Source of the DNA: Fontibacillus panacisegetis
Lineage (GTDB): Bacteria > Bacillota > Bacilli > Paenibacillales > Paenibacillaceae
Assembly: GCF_900102215.1 (NCBI RefSeq)
Contig: NZ_FNBG01000009.1
Location: forward strand, 85,844 to 149,843
DNA: 64,000 nt
Direction of reading: 5' to 3'
In this document: piece after piece, positions 17,401-27,741 of the stretch
How the letters are laid out: every line of letters starts with the position of its first letter
Numbering within the stretch: position 1 is the stretch's first letter
Position numbers and translations under genes: made by a program
The notes under the pieces: generated by a model
The model's database searches: none
Told to the model about the DNA's origin: nothing
The model's input: the letters and a program-made list of their open reading frames with translations, nothing else

Positions 17401-17448
17401 GCCTCACCCCTCCTATCCATTCGGAATGATTTCAGCACTAACTTCCTC

Positions 17449-17826
17449 TTAATCTCCCACTTCTTCAGTCTTAAGTACCTTACTTAACCACATAGGCGGC
17501 TTACCTCGAAGCATCTCAAGCAACCGAGCAATCTGATCTTCAATAGAGCTGCCCGCAGGTACCTTGACTGGCATCATTTTACGACTTGTAACCCTTGCTG
17601 CAGCGGATGCACCGATTTGCATGAGAAAAACAAGAGTGCAATCCTCGATCAAGGAGATTCTCATCTCAATTCTGCTGCCCTCATCCTGGACAATTTGCAG
17701 CGGAACGGCGCGGTTCTCTACAAAGCAAGCTTCACCGGGACGGACATCGTATACTGTAAACATTGGGCTTTGCCCAAAGTGTGAATTTACCTTTAACCCA
17801 TCATCTGTGGCAAACGCTACCTTCAT
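17449..17826 (-). CDS. nifX: NifX, FeMo-co precursor carrier
   Basis: 125 residues of the dinitrogenase-iron-molybdenum-cofactor-binding fold (KVAFATDDGLKVNSHFGQSPMFTVYDV). NifX binds NifB-co or the VK cluster and passes it to NifEN. ATG 17826 is used because AGGAGA is 6 bp upstream; an ATG at 17832 is too close. The start overlaps the end of nifN by 26 bp, implying translational coupling. Confidence 0.9.
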   Translation of the reverse strand: MKVAFATDDGLKVNSHFGQSPMFTVYDVRPGEACFVENRAVPLQIVQDEGSRIEMRISLIEDCTLVFLMQIGASAAARVTSRKMMPVKVPAGSSIEDQIARLLEMLRGKPPMWLSKVLKTEEVGD

Positions 17827-19126
17827 GTGCATTCTCCTCTCTTTGGATCAAAAGATTGCCCGCCTTGTTGATCTGCTCCATCGTCCCACGGTATCCTACC
17901 GTCACAGACGTATAGGCCCCCAACTCGTCGACTATAGGAAATCCCATCGCCATAAATGCTGCACCACAGCGCTTGGCCCCTCTTTTTCCATGGGAATTAC
18001 TAATCCACAAATCCGCTCCCTGAGCCAACTGCTCAGCATCGTCAAGATCGCCAACCCACACATCACGATTCAACTCTTCCAGTAATGTTGTTTCATATGA
18101 CGCAACCAATCCCCGCAGCTCAACACCCATTTCCTCCAACCATGAAGCAACAGAAAGGAGATGATCAGGCTCAAGCGCTACCACAGCAGAAATACCTGCA
18201 TAGTTGAACTGGGCATCCAGCATGCAATCCAGCAAACTTTCACGCTGCCAACGATACCTTAATGGAACAGTCTCACGACTGAGATTCTGGAGAAAATAAA
18301 AAAATTCATCACTGGAGGCGAGTCCTGATACTCCGCTAAACACCCGATAGGGAATACCCGCTGCGTTATGCAGTCTTCGAGCAGGTCTTTCCATACTGGC
18401 TCCAATCGCAATAGTATAGCCTGAACGCATCATCTGGCGCGCGGAATCGATGGGGATTCCACCGCGGGTCATAGGGGAGAAGCCGGTCATCAGATGACCG
18501 GCTAACGATGTAGATAAATCGGGCAGTGTAATTACATCAAATCCAAAGGCTCCGATCATTTCTTTTATCTCCATCACATCTCCCGCTGTGAGAAAGGAAC
18601 CGGGCAACAAATTAATTTGATTTTTCAGCAACTTGTACGTTTTACGGTTCGACTGCTCCAGCAAGCCATCAATGATGGATTCCACCATGGCGCTGTATCC
18701 TGATTCCAGTGATCCCCGAAAGTCCGGTAACGAGCTGGTGACGATCAAATGATTTTTCAGGTTATGCTCTCTCTTGAACTTTTTAACTTTAGCTCCATAA
18801 TCTGTACCTGAAGCTTCGGTTAGTGCCGTACTCAGTACGCCGATAACATCTGGGCGATGTTTGGTCAGCACCGTCTCCAGCGCTTTTTCCAGATTCAGAT
18901 CTGCATCAAAAATGACGTCCATCTCCTGAAGTGCAGTAGTTTGCACGGCAATCGGCTCACGAAAATGCCTTGTCAGCAGCGTCTTGGCAAAGGATGTACA
19001 GCCTTGGGCCCCATGCAGGATTGGCATAGATCGAAATATACCTTGCATAGCCAAAATGCCCCCAAGCGGCTGGCTAATCTTTAAAGGGTTACAGCTAAGC
19101 GGTTTTTTCATTCTATGAATTGTCAT
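17801..19126 (-). CDS. nifN: NifN, FeMo-co assembly scaffold subunit
   Basis: 441 residues from ATG 19126, preceded by a GGGGGGA site; the frame is open back to 19192 but overlaps nifE too far for that start. Shared NifK/NifN features are present: LSCNPLKISQPLGGILA and HGAQGCTSFAKTLLTRHF. The third P-cluster Cys of NifK is absent (GVLSTALTEASG), as usual in NifN. NifEN converts NifB-co to FeMo-co by adding Mo and homocitrate. It overlaps nifE by 14 bp and nifX by 26 bp. Confidence 0.93.
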   Translation of the reverse strand: MTIHRMKKPLSCNPLKISQPLGGILAMQGIFRSMPILHGAQGCTSFAKTLLTRHFREPIAVQTTALQEMDVIFDADLNLEKALETVLTKHRPDVIGVLSTALTEASGTDYGAKVKKFKREHNLKNHLIVTSSLPDFRGSLESGYSAMVESIIDGLLEQSNRKTYKLLKNQINLLPGSFLTAGDVMEIKEMIGAFGFDVITLPDLSTSLAGHLMTGFSPMTRGGIPIDSARQMMRSGYTIAIGASMERPARRLHNAAGIPYRVFSGVSGLASSDEFFYFLQNLSRETVPLRYRWQRESLLDCMLDAQFNYAGISAVVALEPDHLLSVASWLEEMGVELRGLVASYETTLLEELNRDVWVGDLDDAEQLAQGADLWISNSHGKRGAKRCGAAFMAMGFPIVDELGAYTSVTVGYRGTMEQINKAGNLLIQREENAHEGSVCHR

Positions 19127-20483
19127 ATCCGTCCCCCCTATCCCACGGAGCAGGTGTGCAGACCATCTGCCATACTGGATTCTCCATGGCATATACCAGT
19201 TGTTTGGCCAATCGAATCATTCCTTCATACCCGGCATAAGCCGTGTGACGCTCCTGATTGATATCCAAAAACGGAATTTGCTCCTTCAGCGCCATATACA
19301 TATTGCGCCCTCCGGCTATGACGATATCAGCCTTGCGCTCTCGGACAGCTTTGAGAACACGGCTTGATCCACCCTCTGGTATATAAATTGCCTCTTCCCC
19401 AAGCCTTTCCGAAATCCGGGCGATGTCACTATCCGTGCTTTTATTGGTTCCAACACCGACCACTTTAACACCTAGCTCCTGAAGCGCTGAAATCACTGAC
19501 CAGCTTTTAACGCCGCCCGTATACAAGACAGCCTTTTTCCCTTTAAGCACTTTTCGGTAAGGAGCCAGCTCTCGCATAAGCCGCATTTCCTCACGTTCTA
19601 CTAAATGATCAACTCTGCGCTCCACTTCACGGTTGTTAATCAAATAGGCAAGTTGCCGCAATGAAAAGCTCGTTTCCTTGGCACCGTAAAAGGAACCTTC
19701 AAAATACGGTATTCCGTATTTTTTCTCCATCTTGACGGCCAATCCAATTAAGGCCCTGCTGCAAACGATCATATTCGCCTTGGCTCGATGCGCTCCGGCG
19801 ATTTCCTTGAACCTCCCATTCCCGGTTATCCGGGCATGCAGCCGCATCCCCGTCTGATTCAAAAGCTTCTCTATATCCCAAGCTTCGCCAGCGATATTGT
19901 ACTCACCAATCAGGTTCACATCGCAATCAGTAACCAGAGGAGGTTCTTCTGTGCCGATTACGTACTGGAACAATGCTTCTCCAGCCAGACGGTTACCCAA
20001 ATTTTTACTTCCGACAAAACCCGGGCTGTTAACAGGAACAACAGCAAGCCCCAGCTCTGCTGACGCTTGCTTACATACCGCATCTATATCTTCGCCCGTA
20101 AGAGCTGAAACACAAGTAGAATAAACAAATATTGCGGGAGGAGAGAAGCGGTCCGCAATATACCGGATCGCTTCTAATAGCTTCTTCTCTCCGCCAAAAA
20201 TAATATCGTGCTCCCCCAGATCCGTTGTAAAACCAAGGGATGAAAGCTGAGGGCCGTTAGACAAGCTCCCCCTCGTCTCCCAGCTGTTACCTGCACAGGC
20301 AATAGGACCATGAACCAGATGGGCTGCATCTGCTATCGGCAGTAAAGTGATCTGCGCTCCATCAAACGAACAGCCCCCTGCCGCTTCACCGGGTTTTGGC
20401 CTCGGACATGGCTTACTCTTAGGTTCCTCCTTGCCGCATGAGTTTACATCTACAGTAAAGCCTGTCTTTTTGATCGCTTCCAT
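19113..20483 (-). CDS. nifE: NifE, FeMo-co assembly scaffold subunit
   Basis: 456 residues, AGGAG just before ATG 20483. A Cys-rich head (CGKEEPKSKPCPRPKPGEAAGGC), HGPIACAGNSWETRG, and FVYSTCVSALTGEDID carry the cluster-ligand Cys residues expected of NifE. With NifN it forms the scaffold on which FeMo-co matures. It follows nifK by 50 bp. Confidence 0.93.
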   Translation of the reverse strand: MEAIKKTGFTVDVNSCGKEEPKSKPCPRPKPGEAAGGCSFDGAQITLLPIADAAHLVHGPIACAGNSWETRGSLSNGPQLSSLGFTTDLGEHDIIFGGEKKLLEAIRYIADRFSPPAIFVYSTCVSALTGEDIDAVCKQASAELGLAVVPVNSPGFVGSKNLGNRLAGEALFQYVIGTEEPPLVTDCDVNLIGEYNIAGEAWDIEKLLNQTGMRLHARITGNGRFKEIAGAHRAKANMIVCSRALIGLAVKMEKKYGIPYFEGSFYGAKETSFSLRQLAYLINNREVERRVDHLVEREEMRLMRELAPYRKVLKGKKAVLYTGGVKSWSVISALQELGVKVVGVGTNKSTDSDIARISERLGEEAIYIPEGGSSRVLKAVRERKADIVIAGGRNMYMALKEQIPFLDINQERHTAYAGYEGMIRLAKQLVYAMENPVWQMVCTPAPWDRGDGYDNS

Positions 20484-20533
20484 CCGCTCCTGATCCCTCC
20501 TTAGGCGTAATTCATATCGCCTTCTGTAATCAT

Positions 20534-22063
20534 CTAGCGCACAAGGTCAAAGCTGTGGGCAGGAGCATCGGCATCAAGCTGCTCCAGAACCGTGTTCACA
20601 AACAAGGTAAGCAGATTCAATGTACCTCGGTAACCAATGATAGGGTAACGTTGGATATGATGACGGTCGAAAATTGGAAAACCTGCGCGTATCAATGGAA
20701 CTCCAGCATCCTTGGCAGCATATTTCAAATGGCTGCTGCCTATGGCAAGATCCACCTTCTCATTAAACAAAAGAGAGCGTAAGTGCCATAAATCGCGGCC
20801 CACATACACCTTGCCCTCACTTCCATAAGGACTGGATGACAACAGCGCATTTGCTTCCTGTTCAAATTCCGCGTCTCCATTTGAGCAGATGATGTGGACC
20901 GGCTCCATTCCAAGCTCTAAACAGAATCCAATCAGTCCAAGCAGCATATCAGGATCTCCAGCCATGGCTACCCTTTTGCCATGTAAATAATTGTGCGAAT
21001 CCGTAATTGCATCTACTACTTTGGAGCGTTCCTTCATCAATGCTTCCGGAATGGGTGCAGCTGCCAAACTACTGATCGTCTCAAGCAACTGGTCGGTAGC
21101 CGTTATTCCAAGCGGCGTATACAAAGACCTTGCCGTTTGCCCCCACTTTTCTTCTGTGTACGCAACTGTTTTGCGCAGACCATATTTTTGCAGAGCAAGC
21201 GTCCCCATCGCATTAGCGGCATTCGGTACATCAGCCAGCTTGGTTCCGCCGTAATAGTAACTGTATGTGCCGTCAGCACCTGAATCAAAATTGTCGCTAT
21301 GATCTCCAAGCAAGGTATACGACAGCCCGAACATTTCCACAATCCGCTTGATCTCCTCAAAATTCCCCGTGTAAGGCTCAAATCCCAGCAAAATATTCAG
21401 CTTCCGTTCACTACCTGGTTTAGCTTGCTGACCCGATTTTTCATACAAATAACTTAAAATTCCCTTTAGCATATTGTCATAGCCCGTAATATGCGAACCG
21501 GAAAAGCTTGGCGTATTAGCAAAAGGAACCGGCATTTCTTCTGGCAGTGCACCCTCCTTGCGCGCATTCCCGATAAAAGCAGACAGGTCATCTCCGATTA
21601 CCTCAGCCATACAGGTGGTACTCATCGCTACCATCTCGGGTTTGTACAACGCGATACTGTTTGCCAATCCTTCAATCAGGTTGTTCATACCCCCAAATAC
21701 TGCAGCATCTTCCGTCATGGAGGAGGATACAGCCGGAACCGGCTCTTTGAAATGTCTGGCAAAATGGCTGCGAAAATACGCTGTACATCCCTGTGAACCG
21801 TGAACAAACGGCAGTGTCTTCTCAAAGCCTAACGCCGCCATAACTGCGCCAAGCGGCTGGCAAGCCTTAGCCGGGTTAATCACAACGGATTTGCGGGCTA
21901 AATTTTTGTTCAAATACTCTTCCGTCTGAGTGTAAGCAGCAGTCTGCAGCACCTCTTCTTCAGGGCATGCATTTTCAAATTGGCGCTTATTCTCCCTCTG
22001 CTGAACATACTTCTCGGTTTCGAAAAGACTATTATGATCTAAAATCCGATTACCTCCACTCAT
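20534..22063 (-). CDS. nifK: Nitrogenase MoFe protein beta chain
   Basis: 509 residues. P-cluster ligands are visible in [11 protein letters not shown] (near 67), [18 protein letters not shown] (near 93) and [13 protein letters not shown] (near 151), with a Ser-rich NTPSFSGSH segment after them. Together with NifD it forms the alpha2-beta2 dinitrogenase. Its ATG overlaps the nifD stop (ATGA), so the two chains are translationally coupled. The length is normal for NifK. Confidence 0.96.
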   Translation of the reverse strand: MSGGNRILDHNSLFETEKYVQQRENKRQFENACPEEEVLQTAAYTQTEEYLNKNLARKSVVINPAKACQPLGAVMAALGFEKTLPFVHGSQGCTAYFRSHFARHFKEPVPAVSSSMTEDAAVFGGMNNLIEGLANSIALYKPEMVAMSTTCMAEVIGDDLSAFIGNARKEGALPEEMPVPFANTPSFSGSHITGYDNMLKGILSYLYEKSGQQAKPGSERKLNILLGFEPYTGNFEEIKRIVEMFGLSYTLLGDHSDNFDSGADGTYSYYYGGTKLADVPNAANAMGTLALQKYGLRKTVAYTEEKWGQTARSLYTPLGITATDQLLETISSLAAAPIPEALMKERSKVVDAITDSHNYLHGKRVAMAGDPDMLLGLIGFCLELGMEPVHIICSNGDAEFEQEANALLSSSPYGSEGKVYVGRDLWHLRSLLFNEKVDLAIGSSHLKYAAKDAGVPLIRAGFPIFDRHHIQRYPIIGYRGTLNLLTLFVNTVLEQLDADAPAHSFDLVR

Positions 22064-23511
22064 GCCATCACCCCCACCTTATCTGGAGCCTTGAGCAGCT
22101 TCCATACCGGGCTGCTAATTGCCATGTCCATGTCACGGGCAAATATTTTGAAACCGTCGAAGCCATGATAAGGGCCGCTGTAATCCCAGGAATGCATTTG
22201 ACGGAATGGAATACCCATCTTGTGATACACGTACTTTTCTTTAACCCCTGCACCCATTAAATCGATATCCAGCTTCTGGGCCAGCTCCTCCAGTTCATAC
22301 GCCCCCGGATCATCCATGAGGATTGTAGCCTGCTTCAATTCAGGAATCGTCTTCAGGTAATCATCTTTATGGGCAAATTCATAGCCTGTAGCTACAATTT
22401 CCATGCCCAAGTCCTCGTATGCACCTATCGTATGACGGGCACGAAGCCCGCCGATTAACAACATCACCTTTTTACCTTCTAGGCGGGGACGGTATTTGGC
22501 AATAACAGCATCCATCTCCCCCTTATATTTGGCGATAACTTTTTCACAGTTTTCCTGAATGGTTTCATCAAAATATGCAGCTATCGTTCGCAGACTTTCT
22601 ATCGTTTTGGTTGGACCAAAAAAGTTATATTCAAGCGACGGAATTCCATATTCTTCTTCCATCACTTCACACATATAGTTCATGGACCGAAAACAATGGA
22701 TCAAATTTAACTTCGCTTTATGGGCCGTCATTACCTCATTAATAGTTCCGTCACCAGACCATTGAGCAATAACCCGAAGCCCCATTTCTTCCAGCAAAAT
22801 TCTTGAAGCCCATGCGTCACCGCCGATATTGTAGTCCCCGATGATATTAACATCGTAAGGTCCACATTCCTTAAGCTCCGCACGACCCATTATAAAATCA
22901 CGGATAGCATCATTGGCGATATGGTGTCCAAGCGACTGGCTGACACCGCGGAAGCCTTCGCAACGTACGGGTACGATAGGAATTCCAAGCTCCTTGCTCA
23001 TTTTTTTGGCAACTGCCTCAATATCATCGCCAATCAGACCAACCGGACATTCGGATTGAATACTAATCCCTTTGGCAAGCGGGAACATTTCTTTAATCTC
23101 CCGACAAATCACTTCAAGCTTCTTATCCCCGCCAAATACAATATCCGTCTCCTGAAAATCGCTTGACACCTGCATCGCCGTGAAATTATCAACCCCCAGA
23201 GAACCGTTAGCATAATTCCGTCTGGTACCCCAGCTGTACTGACCACAACCGATCGGCCCATGACTAATGTGAACCATATCCTTGATCGGCCCCCACACTA
23301 CGCCTTTCGAACCGGCATATGCACAGCCGCGAATCGTCATTACACCCGGTCTGGATTTGATATTGGACTTGATAGCGCATTTGCTGCAATCAAGCTTATT
23401 GTCTTCTTCCATAACCTCGTAGTGCCGTTTTCGATCCTTCTTGGCCTTGTCAGGGAAGACTTCTAGAATTTCTTCAATGATTTGTTTATTTTTCATAATA
23501 TCTGTACTCAT
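22060..23511 (-). CDS. nifD: Nitrogenase MoFe protein alpha chain
   Basis: 483 residues. The FeMo-co ligands can be seen: Cys in [13 protein letters not shown] (near 273) and His in [14 protein letters not shown] (near 440), with Gln in [12 protein letters not shown] (near 190). P-cluster Cys residues occur in [23 protein letters not shown] and [11 protein letters not shown]. These mark the molybdenum enzyme, not the V or Fe-only one. A 168-bp inverted-repeat element fills most of the 255 bp between nifH and nifD, so nifD has its own leader context. Confidence 0.97.
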   Translation of the reverse strand: MSTDIMKNKQIIEEILEVFPDKAKKDRKRHYEVMEEDNKLDCSKCAIKSNIKSRPGVMTIRGCAYAGSKGVVWGPIKDMVHISHGPIGCGQYSWGTRRNYANGSLGVDNFTAMQVSSDFQETDIVFGGDKKLEVICREIKEMFPLAKGISIQSECPVGLIGDDIEAVAKKMSKELGIPIVPVRCEGFRGVSQSLGHHIANDAIRDFIMGRAELKECGPYDVNIIGDYNIGGDAWASRILLEEMGLRVIAQWSGDGTINEVMTAHKAKLNLIHCFRSMNYMCEVMEEEYGIPSLEYNFFGPTKTIESLRTIAAYFDETIQENCEKVIAKYKGEMDAVIAKYRPRLEGKKVMLLIGGLRARHTIGAYEDLGMEIVATGYEFAHKDDYLKTIPELKQATILMDDPGAYELEELAQKLDIDLMGAGVKEKYVYHKMGIPFRQMHSWDYSGPYHGFDGFKIFARDMDMAISSPVWKLLKAPDKVGVMA

Positions 23512-23592
23512 TTCCTAACCTCCCTTTTCCGGTCATTATCATTCAAAATCCAAGGTGCAGGAGCTTGAATCCGATCTCTTCTTAAAATGCGA

Positions 23593-23760
23593 GTTCAAAA
23601 AGTCAGGTTCTCAGGACCGAGAAAGTTGGATGAAGCTAGGGCATGAGGAGCGGAGCGTACGTTTTGGGTACGTGAGCACCGGAAGGCCCGGCTGAATTCA
23701 AGATTCGATGTCGAGTCTGCTTCTTGATTTGCTTCGTCATGAGAAGATGACTTTTTGAAC
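23593..23760. repeat. 168-bp element with terminal inverted repeats between nifH and nifD
   Basis: The element begins GTTCAAAAAGTCAGGTTCTC and ends with its inverse (23741-23760): 18 of 20 positions match, the outer 13 exactly. It contains a GC-rich middle with no open frame, and on the minus strand it starts 6 bp after the nifH stop codon. The size, terminal repeats and lack of coding content fit a MITE-like or other dispersed non-coding repeat; the middle segment (about 23640-23700) looks like a repeat common in Paenibacillus genomes, from memory. In RNA it could fold as a long hairpin within the nif transcript. Confidence 0.7.
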
Positions 23761-23766
23761 AACCTC

Positions 23767-24630
<864 letters not shown>

Positions 24631-24677
24631 TTAAATAACCTCCAGTATGTTCATTTTTTCACTTTACACCCTCTGAT

Positions 24678-26141
24678 TCAGAAGCTTGCAAGCGGCTTGC
24701 TGCCGCCGGACACCTGTGGTTGCTGCATATACCGCTGATACTTGGCATATTCCAAAATAAGCTCTTCAATATTACCTTTCTTGACGATCGGGATAATTCC
24801 AGCTGCTTTAAGTCCAGCCTCAGGGGCCTTGCCAATGCCGGAAGAGAACAATACGCTGCAATCCTGTAAATCTTTAATGATCTCCCGTATCGTCTGTTCC
24901 TTGTCACTGTTGCAGCTTGCCCTGCCGTGGCAGTAGGCCTGCACTTTGCGTATTCCGAGAAATGTTACCTTTTCCCCATCACTTTCATACACCATAAATT
25001 CCTTGGCATGCCCAAAATGCAGGTTTACCTTTCCTTCACCCCGGGTGGCTACAGCCACTCGAAGCAATTGGCTTACAGTAGTTTCTTTTTCTCCTTCTCT
25101 TCCTGCGACAGGACAGAAGCACCCACCCGAATTCACCTTTTCGCCCGCACTCATTTTTGCCTCCTTGACTTCAGCCAGCCTCTTTACCTTTTCCTCCAAA
25201 GCAGACTGGAAATGTTCCCTGGCCTCCAAGTCAAGCGGTGGTGCAAAAGCGAGATTCTCCCAGGTAAAATCCGCGCTTCGATCCTCTCCCAGCAAGCCTA
25301 TCGCATCAGCCCGGCATTGCCGGCAATGCCTCATGATCTTGCTTCCTTCTCCTGCACAATCCTTCTGGATTTTGTGCAGCATCCTTGGGCTCGGAGCCTC
25401 ACGCCCTTCTTCCTCGTAACGGCTTCCTGGCGCAATAATCAGCGGCATTATATTATGCATAAACGCCCCGTGACTTCGCACTGTTCGAGAAACCTCTGAC
25501 ATGTGCTCGTCATTTACCCCCGGAATCAGCACCGAGTTTACCTTAACTAACACCCCTCTTTCTGTTAATGCCTTTAACCCCTCCAATTGCCTTGAAATCA
25601 GCAGCTCTGCAGCATCCCTGCCTTCATACTTCCGATCCTCATCCTCGTCATAGACCCATCCGTAAATCTGGCTTCCAATATCCGGATTTACCGCATTAAT
25701 CGTGATGGTTACATGAGCAATTCCGAGCTCGACAATTTCATCAATGTGTTTATTAAGCGTCAGACCATTTGTACTTAAGCAAAAAGTTACATCAGGCACC
25801 ACGCTCCTCAGACCGCCAAACGTTTCGAACGTTTTGTCAGCATTGGCTAAAGGGTCTCCAGGACCGGCTATACCAACTACTGACAATTGCATAAGCTGTG
25901 CGGCAACCCCCGTAACCTTGCGAATCGCATCATCCGGAGTCAGCAATTCGCTCACCACGCCTGGCCTGCTTTCATTGACACAATCGAATTTACGGTTGCA
26001 GTAATGACACTGAATGTTGCATGCCGGAGCCACCGGGACGTGCATACGTGCAAAATAACGATGTGCTTCCTCGCTGTAGCAAGGATGACGAGTAATATCC
26101 GTATTCAAGGAATGACAGGCGGCTTCGGTCAAGGCTTCCAT
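24678..26141 (-). CDS. nifB: NifB, radical SAM FeMo-co core synthase
   Basis: 487 residues. The radical SAM motif C41-x3-C45-x2-C48 (CNIQCHYC) is followed by CNREFDC-like residues, and cofactor-cluster ligands are spread over the first 300 positions. Residues about 360-460 form a NifX-like domain (RVAVATRGEGKVNLHFGHAKEF), the usual fused form in Firmicutes and many bacteria. NifB inserts carbide and sulfur to make NifB-co. It is the first gene of the operon; GAGGAAAGGAG precedes ATG 26141. Confidence 0.96.
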   Translation of the reverse strand: MEALTEAACHSLNTDITRHPCYSEEAHRYFARMHVPVAPACNIQCHYCNRKFDCVNESRPGVVSELLTPDDAIRKVTGVAAQLMQLSVVGIAGPGDPLANADKTFETFGGLRSVVPDVTFCLSTNGLTLNKHIDEIVELGIAHVTITINAVNPDIGSQIYGWVYDEDEDRKYEGRDAAELLISRQLEGLKALTERGVLVKVNSVLIPGVNDEHMSEVSRTVRSHGAFMHNIMPLIIAPGSRYEEEGREAPSPRMLHKIQKDCAGEGSKIMRHCRQCRADAIGLLGEDRSADFTWENLAFAPPLDLEAREHFQSALEEKVKRLAEVKEAKMSAGEKVNSGGCFCPVAGREGEKETTVSQLLRVAVATRGEGKVNLHFGHAKEFMVYESDGEKVTFLGIRKVQAYCHGRASCNSDKEQTIREIIKDLQDCSVLFSSGIGKAPEAGLKAAGIIPIVKKGNIEELILEYAKYQRYMQQPQVSGGSKPLASF

Positions 26142-26209
26142 TGGCTTCTCTCCTTTCCTCTGTGTAAGATTTCGTTGATCAATTAGAATATATTGTAAAA
26201 TTTATCTTA

Positions 26210-26238
26210 ATCATAATTTCGACTGGAGTTTGCGTCAA
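26210..26238 (-). promoter_or_regulatory. Sigma-A promoter of the nif operon
   Basis: On the minus strand TTGACG (26238-26233) and TATGAT (26215-26210) are 17 bp apart, a good vegetative promoter with the start at about 26203. No -24/-12 GG…GC sigma-54 element was seen. This agrees with the known vegetative promoter of Paenibacillus nif operons. Confidence 0.75.
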
Positions 26239-26297
26239 CTAATATGTCATGAAAAACGCGCTAATTTCCAGCTTATTAACAATTGCGCCATATTTAA

Positions 26298-26314
26298 TGT
26301 TATATTATATAACA
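26298..26314. promoter_or_regulatory. GlnR/TnrA-type box upstream of the nif promoter
   Basis: TGTTATATTATATAACA fits the GlnR/TnrA consensus TGTNA-N7-TNACA exactly and is almost palindromic. It lies about 60 bp upstream of the -35 box. GlnR is known to control Paenibacillus nif genes through boxes on both sides of the promoter. A weaker TGACATATTAGTTGACG (26249-26233, 6 of 8 fixed bases) overlaps the -35, which may be a second site. Confidence 0.7.
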
Positions 26315-26378
26315 CATAAATAACATGTCTGCGTTTTCATTTTTGATTCTCAATTGGCTTTTAAAGCCTGAGGAGTAC

Positions 26379-26409
26379 AAAAAGAGCCTTGGTACGGTAA
26401 CCAAGACTC
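26379..26409 (-). terminator. Minus-strand terminator upstream of the nif operon
   Basis: GAGTCTTGGT and ACCAAGGCTC form a stem (9 of 10 pairs) with a six-base loop, followed on the minus strand by TTTTT. No minus-strand gene lies directly upstream in the window, so it looks like the end of a former neighbour's transcript or an insulator for the nif promoter. Confidence 0.65.
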
Positions 26410-26511
26410 ATTGTATGATTAATTCAACTCGCCTAATCCACAACCTGCCGGAATGAATACTATACAATCATAATCATGTAAAATTCATAATTAGATTGAA
26501 GGTGAAATAGG

Positions 26512-27732
26512 TTGAACATATTATTAGCCTCTTTTTTTGAACTGCCTCAGATCGGCGGGCTATGGACATATATGTTTCAATTAAAAAGAAGCCTCGAGCA
26601 GTTAGGACATACAGTAGACATTTTTGCCCGTAGTGTTAACACTCAAAATTATAAATTGATTAATAGAGAAGCCGAAATTGACAAGGAGAGCCTGCATAGA
26701 ATTATAGAGCCACATGTCCTGCGAGAGCTATCCTATTCAAGCCCGCAAACTCCGCTGTGGATTCTGAATCAAGAAGTAGAGCGGTATAAGTACGAAGCTG
26801 CTGCAGTTTCATTTAATCTGCAAAATTACGATGTTATTCACGCACAAGATATTATTTCGACATATTGTTTTTCTCGTATTAAGCCTAAAAACATCCCACT
26901 AATCGCTACTATTCACGCATCACTGGCTTTTGAATGGAAACATACGACCAGCTTTTTTTCCGAGAAAAATCCTGCATTCCACAGATATGCTCTTCTGTTA
27001 GAGTTTCTTGGGGCTTCCAGCAGTGATAAGACGATCGTTCCTTCCTATTGGCTCAAAAATTATTTAATGCACAATTTCCATGTTCCCTCCGAGAAACTTG
27101 TGGTTATCCCTAACGGAATCGACATCCCACACTATTTCGAACAAATGCTTCATGTTAAAAAAATGGATCGTTCTCCTCATAAAATTATTTTTGCATGTGT
27201 TGCCCGGCTTACTTTTGAGAAAGGAATCTCTTATTTGCTTAATGCCTTGGCCCAATTAAATACGATTAGACAAGACTGGGATCTATGGTTAATTGGAGAC
27301 GGCCCCCTCAAAGGTGAATTACAGGAACAATGCAAACAGCTAAATATATTCAATCAGGTTCAATTTCTTGGCTTTAGAAATGATGTTCCTGTCCTTCTCC
27401 AACAAGCGGATATCTTTCTCCTATCCAGTATTCAAGAAACCTTCTGTTACTCAATTCTGGAGGCTCAATTAGCTGAGGTTCCTGTAATTGCTCCAAGAAC
27501 AGGCGGAATTACAGAACTTGTTACCCATCGGAAGACAGGGCTGTTATTTGAATCCGAAAACTCAGAAGATTTGTTAGCTAATATTAAGTTATTACTAAGC
27601 AACAAAAAACTGCAAAGAGCAATCATAGAGCAAGCTAAACAAACGGCTGCAACCAAATTTTCTTCCTCTTTGACAACCAAAAAAATTGTTGACATCTACT
27701 ATCTTTGTCAGATGTTAAGCCCTGAGACTTAG
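26512..27732 (+). CDS. GT4-family glycosyltransferase
   Basis: 406 residues from a TTG start with GAAGGTGA upstream. GT-B fold with an N-terminal acceptor domain (ELPQIGGLWTYMFQLKRSLEQLGH) and the C-terminal donor-binding domain (VARLTFEKGI; EXFCYSILEAQLAEVPVIAPRTGG, the EX7E motif near 305-315). It should transfer a sugar from a nucleotide donor; the acceptor is unknown. The next gene is a diverged copy. Cytoplasmic, possibly membrane-associated. It reads away from the nif promoter. Confidence 0.85.
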   Translation: MNILLASFFELPQIGGLWTYMFQLKRSLEQLGHTVDIFARSVNTQNYKLINREAEIDKESLHRIIEPHVLRELSYSSPQTPLWILNQEVERYKYEAAAVSFNLQNYDVIHAQDIISTYCFSRIKPKNIPLIATIHASLAFEWKHTTSFFSEKNPAFHRYALLLEFLGASSSDKTIVPSYWLKNYLMHNFHVPSEKLVVIPNGIDIPHYFEQMLHVKKMDRSPHKIIFACVARLTFEKGISYLLNALAQLNTIRQDWDLWLIGDGPLKGELQEQCKQLNIFNQVQFLGFRNDVPVLLQQADIFLLSSIQETFCYSILEAQLAEVPVIAPRTGGITELVTHRKTGLLFESENSEDLLANIKLLLSNKKLQRAIIEQAKQTAATKFSSSLTTKKIVDIYYLCQMLSPET

Positions 27733-27741
27733 GTGATCCAT

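Noticed and set aside
24927..25499. Long plus-strand frames opposite nifB (190 and 157 residues)
   Set aside because: Both mirror the coding strand of nifB and show low-complexity Ser/Phe-rich translations with no recognisable domain.
26142..26340. Sigma-54 promoter or NifA sites for nif
   Set aside because: No -24/-12 GG-GC pair or TGT-N10-ACA site was found; a sigma-A promoter explains the region.
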